Both the position numbers and the translations under genes were made by a program. This document shows, one piece after another, positions 18,729 through 28,338 of a DNA stretch of 64,000 nt. Source of the stretch: Sphingobacteriales bacterium 50-39. GTDB taxonomy: Bacteria > Bacteroidota > Bacteroidia > Chitinophagales > Chitinophagaceae. Positions within the stretch are counted from its first letter, which is position 1. Each line of letters opens with the position of its first letter. The stretch lies in assembly GCA_001898505.1 (NCBI GenBank), contig MKTZ01000012.1:186927-250926 (forward strand), given 5' to 3'. A model generated the notes under the pieces. That model saw only the letters and a list, made by a program, of their open reading frames with translations. It was not told the DNA's origin and made no database searches.

Positions 18729-20162
18729 ATGGAGTTGAAAAGGTATATACATTCAATTATCATAGTAGTGATCATCTTGTTATCGATGATCACGGATATG
18801 TACAAGGCTCTTTCATTGGCCCTTGTCATACTGCTATTGGTGAAGCTGCTGGATAAAATGGGCCATGGCATCGTCCTGAGGGAGATCATTGCTTTTCTGT
18901 ATGCATTCTCCTGTCTATTGATGCCGGCGGTGGGGTATATATGGTATACAAGAGATAACCATTTGGCAAGAATATGGTGGAAGTTTATGCGGGTGCCCGA
19001 GTCCGTCTATTTCCCCTTTGCACTGCCTGCCATAGCGCTTTTTTGTCTGGCGCTGACCCTTCCTTTTCCCGCGGCCAAGGATTTTGAACAGGGGATAGGA
19101 GTAAGAATGCTGACCGATAGGATCAGGGCTATTTTGCCGGCTCATAAAAATGTCGCGATAATCCTGCTTATTACAGGGACCGTCGTCCTCTACCTGATCG
19201 CGTACCTTCCCCTGGAGCTTCAATATTTTGCTACCCTTATCTTTTTCAGCTCTTTTGCCGGGCTGCTGTACCTGTATTTTTCCCCGGACAGTCGCAATAA
19301 GAAATGGATCCTGGGAGGATTTATCGTCTTTATCTTTTATAATGGGATAGTAGGGGGGATGTTCACCATCGTGGCCTATATGGGTATCAATGTTGCGTCG
19401 TTCATGTTGCTGGGTCGTAAGACCAGCTTTTTGAAGAAGGCGGGTATTTTTTTGGTGGCGGCTGCTTTCTTTATCGTTTTGCAGAATGTAAAGGGATCCT
19501 ATCGTACTCAGATATGGACCGGTCAGGAGTATGAAGGCAGCAAGGTTGGGCTCTTCACCAGCATGTTTTGGGAGAATCTCAAGAAAGGGAGTGGTCTTAT
19601 AACGAATACGGATGCCTTTTTCCCTGTGTATACCCGGGCTAACCAGGGGTTTATCGTGTCCCTGGTGATGGTAAGAATACCCTCGTCCCGCCCTTTCGAC
19701 GGCGGGGCCACGCTTGCGAAGAATTTCGCTTCAGCCTTTGTTCCCCGGTTCCTATGGCCGGATAAGCCGACGGCGGGTGGGAAATTCAATATGCTCTATT
19801 ATACGGGAGTACTTATCGAGGGGTTTTCGATGGATGTCGGGCCACTGGGGGAGGCTTATGGCAGCTTTGGTCCGGTGGCGGGGATGATATATATGTTCCT
19901 GCTGGGGTTGTTCATACGATGGGCATACCTGCGAGTGTTCCACTTTGCCAGGCGGATCCCTATGCTGATCTGCTGGGTTCCTGTATTGTTTTACCAGGCG
20001 ATCAGCTCTTCAGAGACAGATAGTCTTACGATTGTCAATTCCATTCTCAAATCGGCCGTTTTTGTATGGCTGTTGTATAGGATATTTCCTCATTGGTTCG
20101 GTGTCAAACGCGCCTCCCGGACCGCGCTTGCCAGGCGGCAGACCGGCCATACGAGCGGATAG
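18729..20162 (+). CDS. Wzy-like O-antigen/capsule repeat-unit polymerase
   Basis: 477 residues from the ATG at 18729; an in-frame TTG at 18696 would add 11 polar residues and is less likely. About ten or more hydrophobic segments span the protein. A large loop near residues 285-345 holds the motif FVPRFLWPDKP, which recurs in Wzy-type oligosaccharide repeat-unit polymerases. Such enzymes join lipid-linked repeat units at the periplasmic face. Sequence conservation in this class is low, so the assignment rests on topology, the motif and the gene neighbourhood. An O-antigen ligase is the main alternative. Confidence 0.72.
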   Translation: MELKRYIHSIIIVVIILLSMITDMYKALSLALVILLLVKLLDKMGHGIVLREIIAFLYAFSCLLMPAVGYIWYTRDNHLARIWWKFMRVPESVYFPFALPAIALFCLALTLPFPAAKDFEQGIGVRMLTDRIRAILPAHKNVAIILLITGTVVLYLIAYLPLELQYFATLIFFSSFAGLLYLYFSPDSRNKKWILGGFIVFIFYNGIVGGMFTIVAYMGINVASFMLLGRKTSFLKKAGIFLVAAAFFIVLQNVKGSYRTQIWTGQEYEGSKVGLFTSMFWENLKKGSGLITNTDAFFPVYTRANQGFIVSLVMVRIPSSRPFDGGATLAKNFASAFVPRFLWPDKPTAGGKFNMLYYTGVLIEGFSMDVGPLGEAYGSFGPVAGMIYMFLLGLFIRWAYLRVFHFARRIPMLICWVPVLFYQAISSSETDSLTIVNSILKSAVFVWLLYRIFPHWFGVKRASRTALARRQTGHTSG

Positions 20163-20176
20163 GCGTATTTGTCATT

Positions 20177-21178
20177 ATGGAGGTCAGGTATTTTATCAGG
20201 AAGAGGGCATCAGGACAGTTTAGTATCGAGGAGATATTTTCTTCTATCTGTCGTTATCTGAAGGAAAAGCCGGAAATGGGAGTGCATTGTGAAATGGATG
20301 AGGTCCCTTTTCATTTCAGCCCGGTGAACTTTTTCAGGAATATTTTTTATGTCAGGCGACGACAGGGCGGGATCAACCATATCACCGGGGATATTCACTA
20401 TGCTGTGCTGGGCTGCAGCCGAAAGAACCTCAATATATTAACCATTCACGATTGCGTGATCCTTGCAAAATATCGCAAATGGGATATTCGTTATTGGGTC
20501 TTCCGGATATTGTGGTATGAATGGCCGATGGCCAAGGCGGACATCGTGACTGTCATCTCTGAGAAGACGAAGAATGAGCTCTTAAAGGGGATTTGGTCGG
20601 GAAGGAAGAAGATACGGGTAATAAATAATTTTGTGGACCCTGTTTTTTCCTATATGCCCCGGAAGTTCGATGAGACAAGGCCTGTATTTTTATTCATAGG
20701 GTCTACTCCAAATAAAAACCTGGACAGGGTGTTGGAAGCCGTAAAAAATATCGACTGCAGACTGGACATCGTCGGGCGGCCTTCTGCGTCCCAGGAAGTC
20801 TTCATCGAAAGCAACAAGCTGGATGTCACCGTCTCCTATGGATTGTCAAGGGCTGAGCTCGTGGAGAAATATATCGGATCCGACCTCGTGTTGTTCCCTT
20901 CGACGTATGAAGGATTCGGAATGTTGATCATCGAAGCCAATGCAGTAGGCAGGCCGGTGGTCACCAGTAATATTTCTCCATTGAAGGAAGTGGCGGCGGA
21001 CGCGGCTGTACTGGTGGACCCTTTTGATGTCAGCGCCATCCGGGAAGCTATTCTGAAGGTGATACGGGATGAAACTTTGAGAGAGCGATTGATCGCCAAT
21101 GGCCGGATAAATGTGCAACGTTTTCAAATCGAGACCATCATTAAAAACTATATCAGACTTTACGAATGTGTGGAATAG
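20177..21178 (+). CDS. GT4-family glycosyltransferase
   Basis: 333 residues from the ATG at 20177. An upstream in-frame start at 20093 would overlap the polymerase gene by 70 bases and give an untypical N-terminus. The C-terminal donor domain has YEGFGMLIIEANAVGRPVV with the EX7E pattern of retaining GT4 enzymes, and NISPLKEVAADAAVLVDP. It likely adds a sugar with retention of the anomeric configuration. The gene overlaps the next AsnB-like start by 13 bases. Confidence 0.83.
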   Translation: MEVRYFIRKRASGQFSIEEIFSSICRYLKEKPEMGVHCEMDEVPFHFSPVNFFRNIFYVRRRQGGINHITGDIHYAVLGCSRKNLNILTIHDCVILAKYRKWDIRYWVFRILWYEWPMAKADIVTVISEKTKNELLKGIWSGRKKIRVINNFVDPVFSYMPRKFDETRPVFLFIGSTPNKNLDRVLEAVKNIDCRLDIVGRPSASQEVFIESNKLDVTVSYGLSRAELVEKYIGSDLVLFPSTYEGFGMLIIEANAVGRPVVTSNISPLKEVAADAAVLVDPFDVSAIREAILKVIRDETLRERLIANGRINVQRFQIETIIKNYIRLYECVE

Positions 21179-23031
21179 CCGGCATCTTGCAATTCAATAG
21201 TGCGGTCCCTTCCGGGATGATCCGCCGTATGACGGAGGCAATGGCTCATCGTGGGCCGGACGCCATGAGCTTTTTTGAGGAGGGGGGATTGGCTTTCGGG
21301 CATCGGCGTCTTTCCATTATCGATCTTTCCACTGCCGCGAACCAACCTTTTGTGGACAATACCGGAAGATATGTCATGGTCTTTAACGGGGAGATATACA
21401 ATTATGAGGAAGTGAAGCGAATGCTGCCCGACTATACCTTTCATACTACCAGCGATACGGAAGTGTTGCTGGCTGCCTATATGAAATGGGGCGAAGGCTG
21501 TCTGGAATATATGCGGGGAATGTTTGCATTTGCTATCTGGGACAAAAAGGACAGGGAGCTCTTTCTCGCAAGGGACAGGATGGGAGTAAAACCGTTGTAT
21601 TATTATCAGGATGGGGACCGTCTGATCTTTGCCTCGGAGGTCAGGGCCATTCTTTCCACGGGACTGGTCGCCCGACGGCTGAACCAGGCGGCTTTACTGG
21701 ATTATTTCAGCTATCAATCCGTCTCTTCGCCCCAAACGTTGATAGAGGGGGTGCATCAGCTGGAAGCGGGTGTTTGGAAAAAATTGACGGGAAATAAGAC
21801 GGAAAGCAAGCGCTATTGGGATGTCGCGAAAAAAGCTGTCGATGTGGATCCTGCCGATGGCGCGGGGGTAAAGAAGCAGATCAAGCACCTGATGCTGCAG
21901 TCCATCAGACGGAGATTGGTAAGTGATGTGCCTGTGGGCGCTTTTTTATCCGGGGGCATCGATTCCAGCGTTGTGGTAGGGCTGATGGCTGAGGCGGACG
22001 CTGCCCGGCCCAATACGTTCAATATCGCCTTTGAGGAAAAAGAGTTCGACGAGTCGCATTATGCGGAAGTAGTAGCAAAGAAGTTCAACACCAACCATAC
22101 CAGGCTGCTGCTAAGGCCTGGCAATTTCCTTGACGAGCTGCAAAATGCTCTTGATGCGATGGATACGCCCAGCGGGGACGGCGTCAATACTTATGTAGTA
22201 TCCAAGGCCATACGTAAGAGTGGGATGACCGTGGCGTTGTCCGGTGTAGGAGGAGATGAGCTTTTTGCCGGCTACCCTTTTTTCAATCAGTACCTGGGGC
22301 TCAAAGAAAAGGGTTTTTTGTGGAGTATTCCTTCGGGGATCAGAAAGATGGCGGCGGGTGTGATGCCGGGGTCTTCGAGGGGAAGATCGGGACGGATCAA
22401 GCAGTTGTTGAGATCCCCCTCCTCCTCCATCGAGGATATTTACCCTGTGTTCCGTCAGTTGTTGTCGCCATTGCTTGTTACGGAGCTTACGACCTTATGC
22501 TCCGGCGAGCCGCCTGCGACGGCGGTCCAGCAGGAACTGATAAAGAGGCATGCATGTATTGCCCGGCTGCCCCTGTTAAGTCAGGTGTCGGTGGCGGAAT
22601 TTCTGGGGTATACGCAGCATACCCTTTTGAAGGACACGGACCAGATGAGCATGGCCGTATCCCTGGAGGTACGTGAGCCATTCTTCGATCAGGACCTTGT
22701 AGAGTTCGTCCTGGCTGTCCCGGATGTTCTGAAAAGGCCGGTGTATCCCAAAAGTCTACTGGTAGAATCGGTGAAACCTTTATTGCCGGACGAAGTAGTA
22801 CATAGGAAAAAACAGGGGTTCCTTTTCCCGTGGAATGTATGGTTGAAGAATGAGCTTCGGGCCTTTTGCGAGGAGAGGATCAACAATATGGCCCGGCGGC
22901 CTTTTATCGATGGGGCGAGGCTGGCCGCCTACTGGCAAAAATTCCTGGCGGGCGACGAACATATCAGATGGGCTGAGATATGGCTATTCGTGGTGCTGGA
23001 ATACTGGCTGGAAAAGAATGGAATAGAATAA
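21166..23031 (+). CDS. AsnB-type glutamine-dependent amidotransferase, second copy
   Basis: 621 residues. Starts MCGIAGI, giving the Cys2 nucleophile of the glutaminase domain; the start lies inside the previous coding region. The synthetase domain has FLSGGIDSSVVV (PP-loop) and ALSGVGGDELFAGYPFF, typical of AsnB. Presence of a second AsnB-like gene in the same locus fits two different amidated sugar acids, or different acceptors of one. The two copies are clearly diverged, so this is not a recent duplication. Next to it are a Gfo/Idh oxidoreductase and an SDR. Confidence 0.88.
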   Translation: MCGIAGILQFNSAVPSGMIRRMTEAMAHRGPDAMSFFEEGGLAFGHRRLSIIDLSTAANQPFVDNTGRYVMVFNGEIYNYEEVKRMLPDYTFHTTSDTEVLLAAYMKWGEGCLEYMRGMFAFAIWDKKDRELFLARDRMGVKPLYYYQDGDRLIFASEVRAILSTGLVARRLNQAALLDYFSYQSVSSPQTLIEGVHQLEAGVWKKLTGNKTESKRYWDVAKKAVDVDPADGAGVKKQIKHLMLQSIRRRLVSDVPVGAFLSGGIDSSVVVGLMAEADAARPNTFNIAFEEKEFDESHYAEVVAKKFNTNHTRLLLRPGNFLDELQNALDAMDTPSGDGVNTYVVSKAIRKSGMTVALSGVGGDELFAGYPFFNQYLGLKEKGFLWSIPSGIRKMAAGVMPGSSRGRSGRIKQLLRSPSSSIEDIYPVFRQLLSPLLVTELTTLCSGEPPATAVQQELIKRHACIARLPLLSQVSVAEFLGYTQHTLLKDTDQMSMAVSLEVREPFFDQDLVEFVLAVPDVLKRPVYPKSLLVESVKPLLPDEVVHRKKQGFLFPWNVWLKNELRAFCEERINNMARRPFIDGARLAAYWQKFLAGDEHIRWAEIWLFVVLEYWLEKNGIE

Positions 23032-23060
23032 TAAATCAATAAACAGCAACGGGGTTATTC

Positions 23061-24062
23061 ATGAAGGGCTACAGAATTGGGATCATCGGAGCCGGATCGA
23101 TCGTGGAAAGCAATCATCTTCCGGCTATTGCTTCCCTTCCAGGAGTGAAATTTGCGTGGATCTACGATAAGAATGCTGTCCGGAGTGCACTGGTCTCTAA
23201 AATGTATGGAGTGCCGGCTCTTGCGGAAGATGCGTTCGACCATGCCGTCGGGGATGTGGATATTTGTTTACTGGCCATTCCCTATGGAACAAGGAAGCCG
23301 TATATCGATCTCTGCAGGCGCAGCGGTAAGGCCATTGTGATAGAAAAGCCCTTTGCTTTTTCAAAAGAGGAGCATTTGGCCACCTGTGAAGGTTTCGACG
23401 ATTGGGCCATTGCCGTAAATTTTCAAAGGCGATATTACCGGTCGGTAGCTATACTCAGGCATATTGTCCGATCACGACCGTTGGGGGGGCTCCGGTCTAT
23501 CCGATTTATACAAGGTAATTTTACACTCAAGGGGGGATCGGGTTATTTGTCGAGTGCCAAGCTGGCGGGGGGAGGTGTGATAGCAGAAAGCTCCAGCCAT
23601 ATCCTCGATATTATCCTTTCGGTGGCTGCGGCAAAAAGTGTTCGTCTGCAGGAATTACGCAGCCTGCATATGGATGGCCTGGACTATGACTCTATTTTTG
23701 ACAGCCTTGTTGAGACAGCGGAGGGCGAAGTCCCCGTCCATTGTGAAATATCCACGCTACGCAATCTTGCCAACGGCCTTTACCTTGAATTCGACAATGG
23801 TTTGCTGACTTGTGATCTTTCGCCTGACGGAAAGATATTCCTTCGCAACAAGACGGGCAGCGGGATCGATCTCTCCTTAACGGAGGTGGCCTCTTATGAG
23901 AGCATCCAATGCCAGGCTACCCGTATCAACGAGGCATTCCTGATCTTTTGGCAACAGTTCATATTGGGATTGGGACGAAAGGAGGCAAATTTAACCAGCG
24001 CCTGCACCAGCATACTGACGTCTTCATGGCTGGAAGGTATCTATGAGAAAATAAGCATATGA
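23061..24062 (+). CDS. Gfo/Idh/MocA-family oxidoreductase, second copy
   Basis: 333 residues. It has an N-terminal Rossmann fold (IGIIGAGSIVESNHLPAI) and the IEKPFAFSKEE motif with the superfamily's lysine. The substrate domain has ESSSHILDIILSV where others carry a histidine-aspartate pair. It is only distantly like the WbpB-like copy at 6581-7597. It is expected to oxidise or reduce a sugar nucleotide with NAD(P). It overlaps the following SDR by 4 bases. The specific reaction is unknown. Confidence 0.8.
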   Translation: MKGYRIGIIGAGSIVESNHLPAIASLPGVKFAWIYDKNAVRSALVSKMYGVPALAEDAFDHAVGDVDICLLAIPYGTRKPYIDLCRRSGKAIVIEKPFAFSKEEHLATCEGFDDWAIAVNFQRRYYRSVAILRHIVRSRPLGGLRSIRFIQGNFTLKGGSGYLSSAKLAGGGVIAESSSHILDIILSVAAAKSVRLQELRSLHMDGLDYDSIFDSLVETAEGEVPVHCEISTLRNLANGLYLEFDNGLLTCDLSPDGKIFLRNKTGSGIDLSLTEVASYESIQCQATRINEAFLIFWQQFILGLGRKEANLTSACTSILTSSWLEGIYEKISI

Positions 24063-25126
24063 CCAGGATAGGAATATTGGGAGCCAGCAGTCAATCGGGG
24101 TCTTCCGTTGCCCTTTTTCTAAGGAAGTTCCCGGAAATAGAGGTCACCTGTTTTATCAGGTCCTCCTATAGCAAGGTTTTTTTTGAGTTGACCGGGATAC
24201 CGTACCGGCTGATCGATACGAATGATGAGGTTGTGCTGCGGCAGAACCTCGGGGAAATGGACGTCATCCTGGATTTTAGCTATCCCGCGGGGCAGTTGCA
24301 TGAGATACTAAGCCGGTCGAAAGCAGGTATCGGGAAAGTGTTCAAGGCATTGAAACCGGGGAGCCTTTATTTTTATATGAGCAGCATCATGGCTTACGGG
24401 ATGCCGGACACCGAGAAATGGGTCCGTCACTATCGTCTGCCGCGGACGTCGTATGCCTATATAAAGAGGTCCATAGAGAAATATACTTTCAGGCTTGGCA
24501 GGAAGACCGGTGTAAAAGTGTATAATTTTCGTCTGGGCCAGGTGCATGGGTTTTTGCAGTCTGTGAATGGCTCATTTCGCAAGAACTTATCGGACAATAA
24601 TATAGCACTGGTGGACGGGCATGCCGACGACGCTGCCAATATCATCTTTATCCACCCATTGTGTGAAGCCATCGTCCAATGTATACAAGGCAGGCACAGG
24701 CCCGGTCTGTACACGCTGGTGGCCAATCCTCAATGGACATTGAAGGAGTTGTATGAGTACTACCTTCATTATTATGGGTTATCCTCGCATATTGAATATC
24801 TTCCGGGAGATGATAAAAAAAAGGGACAGGGTTTTATTCAGCGATGTCTTAACCTGGCCAAGCCATACAGGTCATTGTTGGAAACCTATGTCCTGATGCG
24901 GGTTCCTGCCCTGGCTGTACGGCTCAAGGGAAGCTTTCGCCGGGGAGAGCTATCGCTTGGCAGGAATTCCGTCATCAACGGCATGGATTATGTGGACTAT
25001 AACCTTTTGGGAACGCCATCGATCCCTTCCATCCCGGGGCTTACGGTCTCTCCTGCACAGATCCTGCAGATCGAAAAGGAGATGGAGGCGTTTTATGACT
25101 CACTTATCTCAGCAAAATACAAATGA
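24059..25126 (+). CDS. NAD(P)-dependent SDR epimerase/dehydratase-like protein
   Basis: 355 residues. The N-terminus IGILGASSQSGSSVALFL is a Rossmann nucleotide-binding start, but the glycine pattern is degenerate. A YAYIKRSIEKY stretch near residue 138 gives the YxxxK-type pair (Y-I-K-R-S in a shifted form), so the catalytic residues are not fully certain. The C-terminal 80 residues are long compared with ordinary SDRs. It is coupled by 4-base overlaps to both the oxidoreductase before it and the glycosyltransferase after it. A role in nucleotide-sugar conversion with that oxidoreductase is likely. Confidence 0.68.
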   Translation: MTRIGILGASSQSGSSVALFLRKFPEIEVTCFIRSSYSKVFFELTGIPYRLIDTNDEVVLRQNLGEMDVILDFSYPAGQLHEILSRSKAGIGKVFKALKPGSLYFYMSSIMAYGMPDTEKWVRHYRLPRTSYAYIKRSIEKYTFRLGRKTGVKVYNFRLGQVHGFLQSVNGSFRKNLSDNNIALVDGHADDAANIIFIHPLCEAIVQCIQGRHRPGLYTLVANPQWTLKELYEYYLHYYGLSSHIEYLPGDDKKKGQGFIQRCLNLAKPYRSLLETYVLMRVPALAVRLKGSFRRGELSLGRNSVINGMDYVDYNLLGTPSIPSIPGLTVSPAQILQIEKEMEAFYDSLISAKYK

Positions 25127-26043
25127 CACCCAGCTTATCTATCATCATTCCTACATTTCGCCGAACGGATAGCCTGCATCGCCTGCTGCAGGCTCTGCTG
25201 GTTCAAAAGGACGTACAGCCCGAGCTGATCGTGGTCGATCAGAACCCTGCGGGTTACCTGGATGGGGTGCTGCCTTCAGCGCCGGGGGTCAGGCATATTG
25301 TACAACCGGTGGCAAACGCATCGAGCGCGAGGAACAGCGGATTTCTTGCTTCCAGCGGGCAGATCATTCTTTTTATCGATGATGATCTTATTCCGGAGGA
25401 GGATTTTTGTATCAAAGCGCTTGCTATTTTTCGACGCCATCCGGAGATGGGGTGTTTTTCACCGCTGGTGTACAATGCAGAGGGGAAAGATGCGGCTTTG
25501 AGGCAGGCAAAGACAAAATTTACGGCGCCTTTCAAAGGCACGGAGGATATATTCGCGATCACGGATACGATCAGTGCGGCTCTTTTTTTTACGAGGGATT
25601 ACTTCAGAAAGACCGGGGGATTCGATCCGGCGTTGTTCGAGTTTGCGCGGACGGCGGAAGACCAGGAGCTTTTTCTTCGCATGCGGAAAAGGAAGCTTAC
25701 TTTGTATTTTGTGTCTTCCGTAGAGGTTTATCACGATGAGACGATCGCGGGAGGATGTGATCTTCGGACCGTGGATTATTGGATCACCCGCGAAAAATGT
25801 ATGAAGGCCTGGGCTTACCGGCACAGGATACATCATCATCCTCCCGGGGTATTGTCTGCAAACGACCTATTTCAGCTGGCCCGTTCCGGATTTTTAAACA
25901 AAGAAGTATTATCCTCCGGCTGGGGGAATATCAGCAAGCAGGCAAAATTATTATCGGCATCCATCCGATCAAGCGGAGAATTCCTGAATACAGTCCCACA
26001 CCGGCACTCCGAGGTAGAGAACATCGATCATTTGACCAAATAA
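25123..26043 (+). CDS. family 2 glycosyltransferase
   Basis: 306 residues. A GT-A domain: LSIIIPTFRRTDSL at the start, FIDDDLIPEEDF carrying the DxD-type metal/nucleotide-binding aspartates, and TAEDQELFLRM with the catalytic acidic pair. It is an inverting glycosyltransferase acting in the cytoplasm on a lipid-linked acceptor. No membrane helix is evident. It starts in the last 4 bases of the SDR and ends 2 bases before the beta-helix protein. Confidence 0.85.
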   Translation: MTPSLSIIIPTFRRTDSLHRLLQALLVQKDVQPELIVVDQNPAGYLDGVLPSAPGVRHIVQPVANASSARNSGFLASSGQIILFIDDDLIPEEDFCIKALAIFRRHPEMGCFSPLVYNAEGKDAALRQAKTKFTAPFKGTEDIFAITDTISAALFFTRDYFRKTGGFDPALFEFARTAEDQELFLRMRKRKLTLYFVSSVEVYHDETIAGGCDLRTVDYWITREKCMKAWAYRHRIHHHPPGVLSANDLFQLARSGFLNKEVLSSGWGNISKQAKLLSASIRSSGEFLNTVPHRHSEVENIDHLTK

Positions 26044-26045
26044 AA

Positions 26046-28337
26046 ATGAACAGTATGCGAATTGGAGGATTTATTCTGCTATTTATCCTTTGCTGGGCGG
26101 AGGGTTTGATGGCGCAGGGAAGGGAAGAGTTCAACGGTCCTTTTGGCAACTGGGCCAATGTAAAGAAGCAATTCGGCGCCAAGGGCAACGGCAAGGACGA
26201 TGATACAAAAGCGCTGCAGAGGGCCCTCGATGAATTGAGCAACCCGGCGATGAATTACAATACCGGTGCTCAGGGATATATGGTGATCTACCTGCCTGCC
26301 GGGACGTACAATATCTCTTCTACGCTGGTGCTCAAAGGGAAGATAGGCGTCAGTATTATCGGGGAAGACCCTTCCCGGACCATCATCAAATGGACAGGCG
26401 GCGATAAGGACACGCTGTTTTGGGCGGATGGATCGGCCTATTTCAAGATCGCCCGTCTCACTTGGGATGCGGGGGGCAGAAAGAATATGGAAGGCATCGG
26501 CATCCACTGGAAAGATCAATGGAACGATGGGAAGACCAGGAGCTTTGCTTCCCTGAATATAGAGCTTTCGGATAATTATTTCATTGGAGGGTTCATGTAT
26601 GGCATTTCCGGCGGGTATAATTTCAACGATTCGGAGATCGCTATCCGGCGATGTGCCTTTAATGGTTGTACAGTCGCCGGGATACTGATAACAGGCTTCA
26701 ATGCCATTGACTACTGGATCTGGGATTGCAAGTTCCTCCAATGCGGCAGCGGTGTGGAGTGTCATGATGGAGTGTATCATGTGTACAGGTCATTTTTCTC
26801 CGGCTCCAAGGTATGCGACCTTCATAATTACCATGGCTATTATAGTTCGGTGCGTGGCTGCTATTCCTTGAACAGCCGGATGTTTTCCGCCGACGAGACG
26901 CTCAGCAGCAATCCATTTAAAAGAATATTCCAGGACAATACCGTGATCAACCCGCAAACACTTCCCATCGTGTACTATCACCTGGGAAAGCTTACGTTGT
27001 GGGGGAACAGATTTACGGCCCTCAGGGACACGGGAAAGTTTACAGTATCTACCATGAGCTGGGCTCCCGGCATCTATGAGGTCATGTCGGTGAATAATAC
27101 GTATCCCAATGACAATGCGATCAGCATTACGAGCAAGCCCAATAAAATTTATTCCATCGGCGACAGGACCTCGTCTGTGACGGCTACTGCCGATGTTTTT
27201 TTGAAAGGGATGGATGTCCTTCCTCCGAAGGTCATCCGCAAGATCTTCGAGGTCCCTGCCGGCGCCAATTCTGCCGTTATTCAAGCTGTATTGAACCAGG
27301 CTGCGGCGCTCCGGGGGCAAAGGCCTGTCGTGCATTTTCCTATGGGGAACTATGTTATAGACAAGCCTCTGATCATACCAGCCGGCGCCGATGTTCAATT
27401 GAAAGGTGATGGGCTGCTCTATGCTTCGGTGTTTATAAAAAAAGCGGGTGCTTTTACCGACGAGCCGATGATCCTCGTAAAAGGGCCCAGCTATGCCAGC
27501 ATTCAGGACCTGCAGATGGGACAGGACGGTGATAAGGATGGTTCTGCCTGTATACAATTCGAGGGGGTAGACCAGCCTGGTTCGCAGGCGCATATCGACC
27601 AGGTCTATTCTCATGCCGACACTTCTGTTTCTCTCCGTGAGCTGGACAACCTGTATGTGCAGAAAGACAATTCCTTTTTCACAGACGGCAATGCTGTTTC
27701 AGGCGGACCGCTTGTAAGAGGAGGAGGAGGTACGGCCGGACTGTATTGCTATGGCGGTCAGTTCGAGCATGTCAGGGTGGACAACAATGGAAGGTTTTTG
27801 TCAAAAGATTGCTGGTGGGAAGGGGAAACCCGTGTGCCGTTGGACCTGGCAGGCAATGGAACGATCTGCATAGACGGGGCAATGATTGCTCCGAACCGTG
27901 CCGACAGTACAGCTACCGTTCGTATTGGAAGGTTCAAAGGGCATATCAGCCTAATGAATATGTACCTGCAGGGGGCCCTGGTTCCCCAGGGAAATAACCC
28001 GGATCTTAACCTCCTGGCCTGGAATATTCATTTTTACTTCAAGATGGACCCGCTGGATTTTTTGCGCAATGGGGGCAGCTACAAGGGCGCTTTCCTGGGC
28101 TTGAATGCGCAGTGCTTTATTCCGAACTCTCCGGCTTGTAAAGATATCATCTCCATTCCCGACCGGCAGCAGAATATCCAGGATATAAATCCATTTCTTG
28201 ACAAGGAGACGGCTTTTGACAGAGAGAGCAGGCCGGTGTTATATAAAAATCTTCCGGCTGGAAGCAGCAACATCTACCTGTCCAGGGTCAGCCTCCTGGG
28301 GGTGAGAAAAAATGCGATCATATTCACTCCCCGATAG
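26046..28337 (+). CDS. secreted right-handed beta-helix protein (pectate-lyase-3-like), tandem domains
   Basis: 763 residues from the ATG at 26046 (or 26055). The N-terminal 24 residues form a signal peptide (hydrophobic IGGFILLFILCWAEG, then LMAQ), so it is exported. Two copies of a Pectate_lyase_3-type beta-helix start are visible. One begins at about residue 38 (NVKKQFGAKGNGKDDDTKALQ); the other near residue 415 (AVIQAVLNQAAAL followed by VVHFPMGNYVIDKPL). Such proteins are polysaccharide lyases, hydrolases, epimerases or inactive binders. In a capsule locus it may trim, modify or anchor the polymer. The usual AlgK/AlgG-type epimerase motifs were not recognised, so the activity is unassigned. 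Confidence 0.78.
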   Translation: MNSMRIGGFILLFILCWAEGLMAQGREEFNGPFGNWANVKKQFGAKGNGKDDDTKALQRALDELSNPAMNYNTGAQGYMVIYLPAGTYNISSTLVLKGKIGVSIIGEDPSRTIIKWTGGDKDTLFWADGSAYFKIARLTWDAGGRKNMEGIGIHWKDQWNDGKTRSFASLNIELSDNYFIGGFMYGISGGYNFNDSEIAIRRCAFNGCTVAGILITGFNAIDYWIWDCKFLQCGSGVECHDGVYHVYRSFFSGSKVCDLHNYHGYYSSVRGCYSLNSRMFSADETLSSNPFKRIFQDNTVINPQTLPIVYYHLGKLTLWGNRFTALRDTGKFTVSTMSWAPGIYEVMSVNNTYPNDNAISITSKPNKIYSIGDRTSSVTATADVFLKGMDVLPPKVIRKIFEVPAGANSAVIQAVLNQAAALRGQRPVVHFPMGNYVIDKPLIIPAGADVQLKGDGLLYASVFIKKAGAFTDEPMILVKGPSYASIQDLQMGQDGDKDGSACIQFEGVDQPGSQAHIDQVYSHADTSVSLRELDNLYVQKDNSFFTDGNAVSGGPLVRGGGGTAGLYCYGGQFEHVRVDNNGRFLSKDCWWEGETRVPLDLAGNGTICIDGAMIAPNRADSTATVRIGRFKGHISLMNMYLQGALVPQGNNPDLNLLAWNIHFYFKMDPLDFLRNGGSYKGAFLGLNAQCFIPNSPACKDIISIPDRQQNIQDINPFLDKETAFDRESRPVLYKNLPAGSSNIYLSRVSLLGVRKNAIIFTPR

Positions 28338-28338
28338 T

